A stretch of 64,000 nt of DNA. Source: Zygaena filipendulae (lineage: Eukaryota > Arthropoda > Insecta > Lepidoptera > Zygaenidae). The DNA lies in assembly GCA_907165275.2 (NCBI GenBank), contig OU015653.1:6354001-6418000 (forward strand), given 5' to 3'. The notes below the pieces were generated by a model. It made no database searches, was not told the origin of the DNA, and saw nothing but the letters and a program-made list of their open reading frames with translations. The position numbers and the translations under genes were made by a program. Positions 10,083 through 59,000 of this stretch are shown piece by piece (within the stretch, counting starts at the first letter, position 1; every line of letters begins with the position of its first letter).

Positions 10083-13000
10083 TATTCAATATAAATACAA
10101 ATGTGCCTTCTTAAATTATTCGTAAATTGTCTAAATTTCAGTAAACGATTTTCAATCTACTTTAAATACTGCTGTGCTTGGAATAATATGTACTAACATA
10201 TTAATTACCCTAAATATGTCGCGTTTATCTATCGACTAGTAAGACTTAAATAGTATTTAAAAACCTACAAATATAATATGTACGAAATAATGATATGACA
10301 ATGTAAAATTAGTAATATTAAGTAATATCACGTTATAAGTTAAAAAATTATAATATTATAACCTGAGATTTTGTTACTGCGCGGGTGTGAACGAGTACAG
10401 CAATTTGAAATATTATTATGTCGTAAATAAAATAAATGACCTTGAAATTTGAATAAATGTAGCAAAGAAACGAATTGTGATTGGGTGGACGGCACCGTGG
10501 TGGCAGGTTGTACAAACGACTACTATCAAATCCATTGCGGCTTTATTATTGTCCAGATATTGTTGTCAGTTTCAAATAACTATAATTATGTTATTTAATA
10601 TATAATTAACGTTATTATTTGGCGTTTTCATATGGTCAATTTACAACTAAACGAAACTAAAAAGATTGTTTTGGAGGTCGTTTGGTGTATAGACCGATGG
10701 AAATTTTAAGATTGGGAGGGAGGGCTAATTTGTTGGTTTTTACTCACAATTAGACCCCTTAGCATGAGGCTCTAATAACAAAATAATAGTACCCAACTAA
10801 TTTCAATTTAATTTGCAATACACGAACATGAGGAAAAATTAGGTACCTACTAAAAGCTATTTTCTAAATTAAAAAGGTCTCAAGAAAGACAAACCATACA
10901 AGAAAATTGTTAAATCTGTTCTAAATAATTTTCGTTGTATGAGACGAGGCATCTGTATAATAACCAATTGTCTTGTAAATGTCGCCTTTAAATTATAGTA
11001 AACAATCTATGAATGGAAATAAGCAAATAAAGGAAATGTGTGAAACCCAAATCATGCGCCAAACATCTTGTATAGAAGAGATCGATGCAATAAACGTAAA
11101 TACGTCCAATAATAGTTTCCCTATTACTCGAAACTGATGAGATCAAATATTTAATTTAAATTACTACAAACATTGTACTTGCCTAGTACTTGCGTTTTCA
11201 AATTATATATTAAGTTGAAAATTTAACAAAACTCGAGATCATAATATGGAAAACCGAAAACCCACATCGAGCGTTACTGGTAAAATGAATTTTATTGTAG
11301 GGCCAATTTTATATTTTAAAACATCAATCACAATAATATTTTTAAAAGGAAATGCAATTATTTGGACAGTTAGTATTATGCTGAAACGAAGTATCAAATA
11401 CAATAATATAACTAAGAGCATTCAAAACTCCCATTCGACAAATCAACTACAACTAATTTGTGCTAATCATTTCAGGTTGGTTTTAAAAAACCAGTTGGCC
11501 CAATAAATCTCCATATTTTTTCGTGAATTTGCTTATATGTAAATGCAAAGATTCGTAGTGTAGAGGTACATGAGGTACGCTTTGTCCCGAAATTTTTGAA
11601 AAAAAAAAATAGTAGAGCATCAGGTAACGTGAAAACGCCGAAGCCGCGTCTGATAAATTTTTCCTAGTTTTATTACATGTACCATCGATGCCGATCGGTG
11701 ATTGCAAAGATCAAACCATTCCAGAAAGCTTAAACGCGAGTTACATTATAACATTACCTATTCGATCGCGTTTGAGGTTTTTTTTCCGTAACTGTTTCTT
11801 TTCTATCACTTTCAACTTTATAAACGTCAAAAGACATCGTCTGTATGTAGCGTCTTGCGCCCACTTAGCTATGAAAGTAATTGCACACAATTCAATTTGA
11901 CACGTTTGAATCTGTCGTATCAATTGTTTGAGGCTGGAGAGACAATAGATTACGTCGTGAATAAGCACGGTGAAGATTTTGATCACACATGGAGTTAACA
12001 GATTGAGTGTAAAAATGGTGGGCAGTCACTTTATAGTATTTATACGATGTGTTAATGAATTGACTGAAAACTAGATAGTAGTTTGTCCAGAATCGACTTC
12101 CGAATCGATCGCACCATGTTTTAATATAGGTTATATTTTTTCATTTTTATTAGCTCATGTCTAAGTTATTTATAATACAATATTTGACGCGTACGCCGCG
12201 CGCCGCCCGTATCAAAAAAATCGAATTGGTCATTGACACGTAGACACGGGCGTAGCACTTGAAATTTCATGGATAGGTCTAACTTTTAGACTATTAATTT
12301 TTTCGACATAGTTTATATTTTAATCATACTTATTGTTTTTTTTTTTAAATGGGGTGTATCAGGTTTTTGGTCAATTCATTAACACGTATCCACTCTCTTT
12401 GTTTGAGTTCTTTATTTTTCAGGGCCATGAGCGAAACAGTCAATCTGTTGAGCTTGAGAGTGATTATCATTACGGGTGTACTTATAAATTTTATTCAAAG
12501 ATAACAATCATGTGTCATGCTCATGCTGCACTGGAAAATGAAGAGGATAAATTGAAATCGAGAGCGTATTTTAGGCGGCATTAGAAGTACATTTATGTAG
12601 CAGTGGCGGCATCGGCAATGACACTCCGCTTGAGTGTCAAAATCTTGAAAACTGCTTTAGCCGTTGGCTACTTTAAAAAATAAACGTAACCACGATCGTA
12701 TAGTAAAAACAAATTACTGACTCTAGGGACTTCAGTTTGATGTGGTGAAGATGTGTAGTAGCAATATAAATGAGTTAAGCTTTGAATAACTTACCCAATG
12801 GACATCGTTGAAATCATATTCAATAAAAACAACACCCTGTCGTGAGGGCTGCAGGTCTATTTTTTCGAAGTGAGTTCGTGCGAGACGGTGGTGCTCGAGC
12901 CACGTTTAAAAAAACAGCATAAGCGCGACTTTGTTATGCGAAATCCATTGGGTGAGTCGTCAACCAAAAGAGTGAAGTGACGGTCACACGGGCGCGGCGG

Positions 13001-13106
13001 CGGCGTGCGAGCGGCGCGCGCGCGGCAGCGTGCAGGGCGCGGGCGCGGCGGGGGCGGGGGCGGGGCGCGCGCTCGGCGGGCGCAGCAGCAGCAGCAGCAG
13101 GCGCAG
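10083..13106 (-). other. Non-coding region downstream of the kinase, possible 3' UTR
   Basis: No exon-like frames are seen. In mRNA sense the stretch just after the kinase stop begins with six CTG repeats and then very GC-rich sequence (about 12985-13080), followed by ordinary AT-rich DNA. How much is transcribed cannot be told from sequence alone. Confidence 0.4.
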
Positions 13107-49490
<36,384 letters not shown>

Positions 49491-49499
49491 GTTTTTCTA

Positions 49500-50543
49500 T
49501 AATAAGGGAGAAAAATCAAAATATTTTTTTTTTCTAAATAATATCATAAACGATGTAGGTATAACTATATCGTTTTAGATGCTAACCCCAAATCAATATT
49601 TTACAAGTTAAATGTCTCATTAAAAAGTAAATATTAAAATAGCATAAGTATAAAAAAAAAATTATTTGAAGATATTTCTTGATTATCTCTACAGTTACAT
49701 ATTATGAACATTATCAGTATCATATCAACTTGTTATATTTACAGGATATTTTAGTGGTACATAATGTAGTATTTGTAAATAATAAATAAATAATATACAG
49801 TATAAGTACGTGTTGTCATGAGACTAGACAACATGACTGGATGACTGGAGGGATCTTTGTTATTCTTTACAAATAGTTCGAAATAAAATCAAGGGACATT
49901 AAATGGAAGAAATACCTTTACGCAAAGTAAATTTTATCTTCCGGCAAAATAAAAATCATAATTCATACATTCGATCGATCACATTTGCACAACAAAACAC
50001 CATAACAATCAACTGACTGCAATGCACTTGGATCATACTACCTAGGTAATCAGTTTAGTTTTTATGTCCACAAGTGTGAAGCCATAGTCAGATCCTCACA
50101 AGTTTCTATGATTAAAAATGTAGTATGTACAACTTCATAAATCAATCATCACAAGCAAGTCACAACACAAAATCATTAGAACCACATTTCCATTTTCCAA
50201 ATGCATAAGCATAAACAAAGAGAATACCTAATTTTAATCACTGCGTTATAAACCGACAATGAACATTCCGAATTCCGATGAATCAAGAACTAGAATCAAA
50301 GAAAATTGAACCGAACGAAATGAAGTTTTAGTAAATAACCTTCCTGTACGGTCGTACCTGGACGTACCTACCAAGTACCTACAGAGTACAGACCTACAGA
50401 GCACTGAGCAACTAAACGTATTTATTTCAATAAAAAAAACATCTAATTGATTCGAATATTTGAACCCTTTCGGAACCCTATTATTTTTATATTATTATTA
50501 GGGATGCAATGATATATCGGAAAATCGATAAATATAGATATAA
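49500..50543. other. Intergenic DNA upstream of the kinase
   Basis: AT-rich with no coding signal. It may contain the untranslated first exon and promoter of Btk29A, but no element can be assigned. Confidence 0.35.
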
Positions 50544-50775
50544 CTAGTTGTGCCCCGCGGTTTCACCCGCGTTAATTTCAGAGTTCCCTCGGGAATTCCG
50601 GGATAAAAAGTAGGTACCCTATGTGTTAATCTGATGTGTAAGCTATATTATTGTAAAGTTTCATTTAAATCCATCCAGTAGTTTTTGCGTGAAAGAGTAA
50701 CAAACATCCATCCATCCATCCATCCATCCATCCATCCATCCATCCATCCATACATACTTACTTACAAACTTTCGC
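50544..50775 (-). mobile_element. Helitron-type element cut by a long-TIR element
   Basis: It starts CTAGTTGTGCCCCGCGG and runs to TTTCGCG with an ATCC microsatellite, where the usual TTTATAATATT end is replaced by the next insertion. Confidence 0.6.
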
Positions 50776-52228
50776 GAAGTATTAACAGACGTTCCAATTT
50801 GGTTGGATCCAACCAAATTACCGCCGTCGTGCCAACCATTCCGACATTGCTACAGACGTATTTACGACACGACATTGGCCATCCAACCGTCATTTGCCAT
50901 GCACAGTGTACGGACGTCATTATCTACATAATACTATAAAAGGAGTAGAATCCGCGATTCTGTACATTGAATATTTTTACCTAAAATTGAGAGGGGTGAT
51001 AAAAGAAAAGTAACCAAGCCCAAAAAAAAAGTTTTTAAATTTTTTTCTGTCTGTCTGTCTGTTCGCGATAGTCTCCGCATCTATTGAACGGGTTGTCATG
51101 CAGTTTTTGGTAGTACCTAGATTAAGCTAAGTCTGAAGCAAACATATAGGCTTTGTTTCATCGAAATAGGACATAGGGCAAAAAAGTTATCATCAGTTAA
51201 AAAAGGTTGTCTGGAAAAGATCGCTAGTAAAGCGATAAGACCGCCTTGTGTATGCCTTTAGTTATAAGTTTTTGTAAACACACTGTAACATTATTTTGGT
51301 GTACAATAAAGTGTATTCTATTCTATTCTATTCTATTCTAAAGACTTCAGCGCAATGCAATGGTCGAAAGCTTCGATATAATGTTGCATAACTAACATGC
51401 ATTGTTTTTCTTTTGAATAATTGATTTTTCGCAGTGACAGTTTTAAGGCTTGGAGCGACAGGTGATGTGATTATATTTTCTTTGAGACCAAAGAGTATTT
51501 AACCACTACGTTTTAAGAGTGAGAAAATCTGACGTCATTACTGTCATTGCAAGGGTCAAAAATTCACGTGGGTGAAACCGCGAGCACCAGCTAGTTTATA
51601 ATAATATTACCTGTATTTGTTTTTACATACTTTTCGTCAGCGCTCGGCGGCTTTCGAATGCGACTGAGACACATCGGTTGGAGTTGGAGCATGTGCCTCC
51701 ACACGTACCAATTTGGTTGGACGGTTGGCTTGTCGGGTGCATCGGTGAGCCGACCACGTCCAACCCGTATTAATAATAATTATGTTGGACCGACTACCCT
51801 ATACACTTTCCGATTTGGTCGTGATCGCCCGATCACCACCGACAACCAAATTGAATCGTCTGTTACTAGTAATACTGTGAAGTTACTAGAACTATATGTA
51901 TAAAGACTTTCTCTGTTTGTGGGATTTAACAAATTAATAAAGATTACTTTATTACTTTAATAAAGAAATGAGAAATCAAGCTTATACAATTTTGTTTGGA
52001 AGTTTTAAGAGCAGGCGGCATGACGTCCGTACACTTCTTCAGCACAGACGAATAAGAGAACATACTGTTTTTCTTCAGTGCATAGGCAAATGACGGTTGG
52101 ATGGCGAACCGTCGGTACGTCTGTAGCAATGTCGGAATGGTTGGCACGACGGCGGTAATTTGGTTGGATCCTAAGTTATTCTTCTGAGGTTGGATCCAAC
52201 CAAATTGGAACGTCTGTTAATACTTTAT
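50767..52228. mobile_element. Transposon-like element with inverted ends of about 150 bp
   Basis: AAGTATTAACAGACGTTCCA at the left is mirrored at the right end. The similarity continues inwards through GGTTGGATCCAACC, GCCAACCATTCCGACATTGC and TTTGCC-type sequence. The interior contains a Helitron-type end, a LINE tail and a short frame (51658-51903). No transposase is seen. Confidence 0.65.
51250..51341 (+). mobile_element. LINE 3' tail fragment
   Basis: AACATTATTTTGGTGTACAA and ATAAAGTGTATTC are followed by ATTCT repeats, paralleling the tail of the LINE ending at 7241. Confidence 0.5.
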
Positions 52229-53191
52229 ATTATTGTTGCTTAAAAATATAGATGTTTATTGATTTTTGATATCAAAAACATTTGTTTTTAGGTAAGTATA
52301 AAAAATTACATACATTACATATAAACTAAAACTACATTGGATTTGTATAAGCTTTTAAAAAAAAAGAATTAAAGAGATATATTAGTATCGACTTAATTCG
52401 ATGTAATATATCGATATTTTTAAAAACTTTTTATCCCTCCCTACATTAGTAGGGTACTTGCATGAATTTTTTTTTCAGTCTATTTTAAAGATATATGGCC
52501 TACTTAAACAAATCATAAAATATGCATAAATTAATTAAGTAGAGCGTTTCAAAGTTCCTACTTTAGATTTAACCGCCGAAACGCGGAATGACGTCACTAG
52601 TTCAAAATTACGCCTTATTAATCTGTGTTAGAAATGTCATTGTCGTATAGGGTACTTGCATGAAATTTATTATAAGAAATTGTGTCAATATTTCAAAAAT
52701 AGAGCCTTAGAAAAGCGTTATCGTGAAAGATTTACTAAAAAAATTCAATAGTTTCCAAAATATTCAACTTTTAATTTTGTGAATCGGAACGTTGAAACGA
52801 AACACCGATCGCAGTCACGCTTGACACATGACCTCACTTTTATTTTTTTAGGAAACATTTCAGAGAAGGCAAAAGAAACTAAGTGCATACAGTCAACGCA
52901 TATTTTCCATTTTCTGAAGTTTATTCTTTAAAATGCATCAGTAAGATGCATTTCGAATCTTTACTGGAACTTTTGGAAGTAACTCGACACAGTTCAACCT
53001 TAATTTCGCTTTTGGATATTGAAGTTATCTGTCTGTCAGTGTCACATGACCCTGTTGAGATCTGAAACCACATACATGGATGTCGTAGAAGTTACAAAAA
53101 CAAAAATAAATTGATATTTTTTTTTGTGGCTACTTAAAGAGATACTTTTTGTGTTTTTTAAGATCTTAAAAAAATAAGAGAATTTTTCATA

Positions 53192-53507
53192 TCTTCTTAA
53201 TATATATAAACGTTGTTTGTCCGCGATGGGCTCCGAAACTACTGAACGGATTTTGATAAAATTTTGTAACCATTTATAATGTGGTCCAACTTAAAAGATA
53301 GGATAGTTTTTATCCCGGAATTTATTTATTTATTTATTCTTTATTGCACAGTGTGTACAAATGGCGAATTCCCGCGGGAACTCCTGCCGGAGTTCCCGAC
53401 AGTAGTGCCCTACTGTCGGGGCACAAAGAAGGACATAGAGTACTTTTTCCCGCAACCTCCGCGGGAACTCCGAAATTACCGCGGATGAAATCTCGGGGGA
53501 CAGCTAG
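53192..53507 (+). mobile_element. Helitron-type element, first of a tandem pair
   Basis: It starts TCTTCTTAATATATATAAAC and ends GGACAGCTAG. It includes a TTTA microsatellite insertion. Confidence 0.65.
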
Positions 53508-53785
53508 TCTTATCTTAATATATATAAATCACGTGTCACATTGTTTGTCCGCGATGGACTCCGAAACTACTGAACGAATTTTGATAAAATTTTGTAACCA
53601 TTTATGATATGGTCCAACTTAAAAGATAGGATACTTTTGTCCCGGAATTCCCGCGGGAACTCCGGAATTAATGTGGGGAACAGCTAATCACCCTAAACTA
53701 CTGTCAGGGGTACAAAGAACTTTTTCCCCACAATTCCCGCGGAAACTCCGACATTACCGCGGATGAAATCGCGGGGGACAGCTAG
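53508..53785 (+). mobile_element. Helitron-type element, second of a tandem pair
   Basis: TCTTATCTTAATATATATAA begins directly after the CTAG of the preceding copy, and the element ends GGGGGACAGCTAG. Confidence 0.65.
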
Positions 53786-55139
53786 TATATATATCGTAAA
53801 TGGACACCATTTTTTCGTCTCGAGTACGATTTGGCAGTTAAGTATTTTTATAAAAACTTCCACCATCCTGACTTCTGCCAACTTTAATTTCACTTCTATG
53901 AACCATAATATTAAATATAAGATGATGAAAGAAACGATAATATAATTTATGACAACTTTTTTTTAAATTATTTATAAAAAAAAATCAGAGCTACCTGAGC
54001 TGGCCACCTATTTTTTCTAGTTAATATAAGTCCAGACTGCATTACGTCTTGGTATCAACGACGATGAAATCATCATGGAATTAACAGGTACTTCGTACAA
54101 GAAGTACCTAAATTCCATGGAAATCATATACCTAAATTGCCAACCTCCCTAGCTATTTTTTTTTATTAAAGCAAAGGAAGATAAGTCCATACAACCAATT
54201 CAGTGGTATTTTTCTTCTGAAGTTATTTATTTACATCGAAATGCATTGGTGAGAACTGAGATGCGTTTCGATGCTTTACCGGAACTTTTGCCTTTTGGCA
54301 GCAACTCTTCACAGTTGACCCTTAATAGGACGCTCTGTGGGAAGTCATATACATATTATAGTAAAACGACAACCTCCCGATGAACGCCTCATTTCATCTT
54401 ATTTCACTGTTTCCACACACTGTTCATCACTAATGGATTACTATTATGCAAAATCCACCACATTCACACTATATTAATCATGATTAACTAATTTTCAAAA
54501 TAATAAAATAAAACTGACGTCCGTCATTGCTAAAATCCCTCCCAAAGATCATATAATCACTACGTCCCTCCAAAAGCCCTCCTCCGGCCTCCCTAGTCCC
54601 TAGCAGAGAGAAGGTAATCACTACTGGTCCCTAGCTAATAACATAGGGCAGACACACAAACTACAGAGATAGGTACCAGAGAGAAGGTAATCACTACGTG
54701 GGTTCAGGCATAGGGCCATCGCCCATCATAGGGCTGTGTGTGTGCGTGCGTGTTCTGTGCTGCGTGCTTTAATAGTTAGGGATGGGAAATTAAGTTTAAA
54801 AAAACCGATTAAGTGTATCAGATTCGATGTTCGATATTCGATGTTCGTGTATCAAATATGATCATCGTTACAGTTACATCGTTAAAGTTTGGTTTTAAAT
54901 TGTTGCGAGCATTTTGATGGTTGTTTAACCTTAGTTTATATTGGATGAACTTTGAGCTATACAAAATAAGTCACAAAACTTCACTTATAAAAATGTTATT
55001 GCACCAAAATTTGCTCAGTACTTTTGTGTAATGATTTTTTTTCATTTTTAAAATAAAAACTTCTAACCGGTTTACTGTGAATTACATGTTTTGTCGCTTA
55101 CAAATAGTCTTTCACCCGTCGATAATCGATATCATAAAG
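53786..55139. other. Intergenic DNA with a diverged duplication
   Basis: Sequence at 54150-54330 resembles 52830-53050 (shared CTGAAGTT, ATGCAT, TTACNGGAACTTTTG and ACAGTTNNACCNTTAATA phrases). A GAGAGAAGGTAATCACTAC segment is repeated near 54607 and 54681. No gene seen. Confidence 0.45.
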
Positions 55140-55690
55140 CTGAAGGGTCTATTTGATTCTTTGTTTGGTTGAACACGCTAATCTCTAGAACTACTGGTTT
55201 GAATTGATTTTTTTTGTGTTTTGAATAATTCATTTATCGAGGAAGGCTATAGGTTTTATAACATCGCGCTTCGACTAAAAAGAGCGGGGCGGCAACGAAA
55301 AATGTTGCAAAAAAAGAGAAAAAATACTTGTTTGAGAGCTTTCGTTGTGTACGCTGCGTAAATTTTTTCCTGAAAAAATTTACATGCATGGGGTCGGAAC
55401 TGTTGGAGTTTGAATATGACTGTGAGTAATGGCAGGCAACACTTGTCACATGTGAAGCGACACTGCGAATATCGGAATCTTTATTTGAATGTGATAAGTG
55501 TCATCCGTTATCACTTTACTTCTCTTCTAGACATGAACTGTGAAATAGCCGAGGGTTTTTATAAAATGAAATATTATGTGTAGTAGTGTTTTCAATATAT
55601 ATATTAACCATGAAATAGTGTTTTTTAAATAGCCCAGAGTCCAGCTCCCTCAAAAAGAACCGTCCAACAGGAACCGTGGGGCACAGCTAG
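55140..55690 (+). mobile_element. Helitron-type element interrupted by a solo LTR
   Basis: The body begins near TTTGGTTGAACACGCTAATC and ends GGGGCACAGCTAG at 55690. The copia-type solo LTR lies inside. Confidence 0.55.
55401..55669 (+). repeat. Solo LTR of the copia-type family
   Basis: It matches 4735-5003 in reverse complement, is 269 bp, has TG...CA ends, and is flanked by a 5 bp duplication GGAAC (55396-55400 and 55670-55674). It is the expected product of LTR-LTR recombination. Confidence 0.88.
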
Positions 55691-55943
55691 TATTAAAATA
55701 TAATTGATTTGATGAAAGCCGATTTTCCCTTTTCAAGAATATCGATTGTTTTTCACATCCCTACAAGTAGTAACCTATAATTTTGTCTTCTACTTTCTAT
55801 TGCATTTAGTTTCTAGGTTGATTCCAAAGTTCTAAAGTATTTTGTGGTTGATTCGAAGTTCGATTCTAATTTCATTTCTAGTACCTACTTTAATGAAAAA
55901 GCCTTTTCTTGAGATTTGAAATCATTAATCAAGTAAATCAAGC

Positions 55944-56018
55944 ATGTCGGCTGACAATATTGAAAAATTGTATGAAAACTACGGAATTTTGGCCGATGCT
56001 AAAGATGGTATTTCAAAG
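55944..56018 (+). CDS. Api5: Api5 exon 1
   Basis: 25 codons starting MSADNIEKLYENYGILADAK; donor AAG/GTATGT. Confidence 0.94.
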
Positions 56019-59000
56019 GTATGTAGTTTTTGCATTTGAAATTTTAAATAAGTGCACTAATCTGATTTATACCAAAATACCTACTTACCTATTATGTGTA
56101 ATTTTGGTTTTAGCATGACAAAGAATATACCGAAATACTTGCCGCAGTCAAAGGATCTGACAAAGAAAAGCGTTTGGCGTCTCAGTTCATTGCGAAGTTT
56201 TTCAGCAGCTTTCCCACCCTCGCCGAGCAGGCTATCGAAGCTCAGTTCGATCTTTGTGAAGATGACAATGTTGCTGTAAGTATGGTCATAATACGCTAAA
56301 ACCCAATCAATTCACCTTGGTTACAAGATGCTAAAGTGAATGGTTATGCTGTTCACAATGTTTTTCGGAACAAAACACTTGGAATTTTCTATTACTGAGA
56401 TATTTTTTAAATTGTCTAAGAATAAAGGCATATGCTCCTAGTCTTTCCAAAACCATTGTGTTTTTCTAAACCATGAAGCACACAAGTAAATTTCAAGTGA
56501 ATTGTTCTATTATTGTGTTTATTTCTAGTACAATTGCAAGTTAAATGGCAAAAAAATAATTAAAGATGCTGAATTCTTTCAATGTATTGAACAGCGATAT
56601 TAAATAACATTGAATGGTTCATTTTACATTTACATTGAGATTGATTTGGTTGCTTCAACTAGGTTAAAAAGCAAAAGTTTACCATGTCTCACCGTACGCT
56701 AGATAAAATAACTAAATTTTCAGATACGCAAACAAGCTATCAAAGACCTTCCATCTTTATGTAAAGATAATAAGGAGTACACACCGCGCATTGCTGATAT
56801 TTTAGCACAGTTGTTACAATCTGAAGACACTACAGAAATAAATGTGGTCAACAATTCTTTACTTACTATATTGAAGAGTGATCCTAAAGGTGCACTGACC
56901 GGACTATTCTCGCAAATACACCAAAGTGCAGAAAACGTTGTGCCAAATGAAATTGTTAGGGAGAAATGCATCAAATTCTTAGCTGCTAAAGTGAAACAAC
57001 TGGGGAGGGAAGTGATTAATAAAGAAGCAGAAGATCTCATTATTATGGAATGCAAGAAAATTTTAGAGGTAAGGGTTAAATAAAATTGTCATTAAAATCA
57101 GGGTGCAAAAATATCTGGATATTTATTATAAATATCAAAATATCGGATATTTTTGATATACATATATCCGATATATATCAAAAATGTGATATATATCCAT
57201 TTTGTATGACAAAAATATTATTACTTAATAGTATTTTTATGTATACTGTTTGCATATTATGTATTTTATAAACATAAAAAATTAGGGAGTGTCTATTAAT
57301 CACGTGAGGCTCGAAAGAGGGGGCAGGGTTCGGAAAAAATCACGAAATATTAAAAAGGGGGGGGGGGGGGGCGGGGGATATAATGAGATATTGTGCATTT
57401 ATTTTTTGCTAATCGGTGGTCCGAGGACAATGTCTCTTAAATTTATTCATGTAAAAATTGGTTTTTATTTTTTATACCTTCCTTTATTATTTTTATGCCA
57501 GACAAAAACAACCTGCAACCTTACCTAATGTGTCTGAACATTTTTATCACGATGGTTAATTTTCCAAAATTTAATCAGATTATACCTTGATTATACCTTA
57601 AAGATAATGTTCTGAAAATTTTAATAAAGGTAATTTGTACTAAAAAAAATTACACGTGATTTCGGGTAGGGGGGGGGGGGGGGTCGTCTAAAACCTCACC
57701 ACATATCATTAGGGGGGAAGGGTTGATAAAAACATTATGTTACGTTATTACGTCATTACGTGATATTTTATTTGTTTATTAAGGTTAAAAATCAGGACAA
57801 ATCAACTCAAAAACATAAAATCTTCTTATAAATGAGAAAAAATCAACTAAAAACATAAAATGGACTAAACAAAGTATCAAAACTTATTCTTTGGGAGAAT
57901 TTATTTTTAAAAATTGGTGAATATTATTTGTATTGATATATATTAAAAAAAACCATTGGATATATATCCTCGCACCCTGATTAAAATTAAAGATTTATGG
58001 GAATAAATCTTGATTTCAAATTGTCTTAAAGCATAGCCTATTACAATAAAGGGTTTCCATCGCGAATGGAAAAAAAAATCGCTCATAAATTAGAAGTCTG
58101 TGTCGACTGATAGTGAGTGTCATATGTATGCAATTGGTTTTAGTTAAAAGGCTCATAGAAACTTTTATCCTTTAACTTTAATCCACAACGCCTGGTGCTG
58201 ACTACTAAAACCAATGGTGTTGATAATTACTTGTATTGATTTAATATTTAAAATGCCTGATGTATTAAATCTTGTTTTTATAGTGGAAACTAACAAAATT
58301 GCTGTTTACTTTTAGGATGTAGTTGCAGAAGAATTTGATCATATAATGGAACTTTTAACATGGTCGAGGCTAGGAAAGACACCCCTTGGAAAAAAAGAAC
58401 TTGTTCAGTTAGTTGCAGCTATTGCTTTCACTCCTGAGGACTGGCACCCAGAAGACATAGAATATGTAGAGAAACTTATTCAGTGCTCTCAACATGCTCT
58501 GCCGTTGTTCTCTGTAAGTACGAATTTCATCCTTTCTTAAAAATAAAACATATTTACAGGCATGTTGCCAGGGTACGAAAATCAAAGCTATTTAGTCAGA
58601 AAGTTAGATCATAAAGAAGATCAGACATGTATATTTTACTTTTTAAAATTAATACAAGTATAGGTATAGGTACTTAGATAAAGCACATTAAACTTTAGGA
58701 GTGGGGCTCATAACATCATACATATTATACCTAATCATAATGTTATGCAATATTTTGACTCAATGTATGACCATATTTTTTTGATTACGTAAAAAAAGAA
58801 AAAAATGTCCAATATTTTTTTTATTAAACTAGTAACTGTGCTCCGCGGTTTCACCCGCGTGAGTTTTGGGATCAGGAACCTTTGCGGACGCAGGCAGAAC
58901 AACCCGCCAAAGTTTTATCACAATCGGACCAATAGATTCGAAACACATAGAGGACAGACATACAAACATTGATTTTTATTAGAACTAGTTGTGCCCCGCG

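Noticed and set aside
50700..50755. CRISPR-like or coding repeat at the ATCC run
   Set aside because: It is a simple ATCC microsatellite within a Helitron copy; a similar run occurs at 16450-16490.
56720..57055. 111-codon minus-strand frame
   Set aside because: It is antisense to Api5 exon 3, which has matching splice sites and family similarity.
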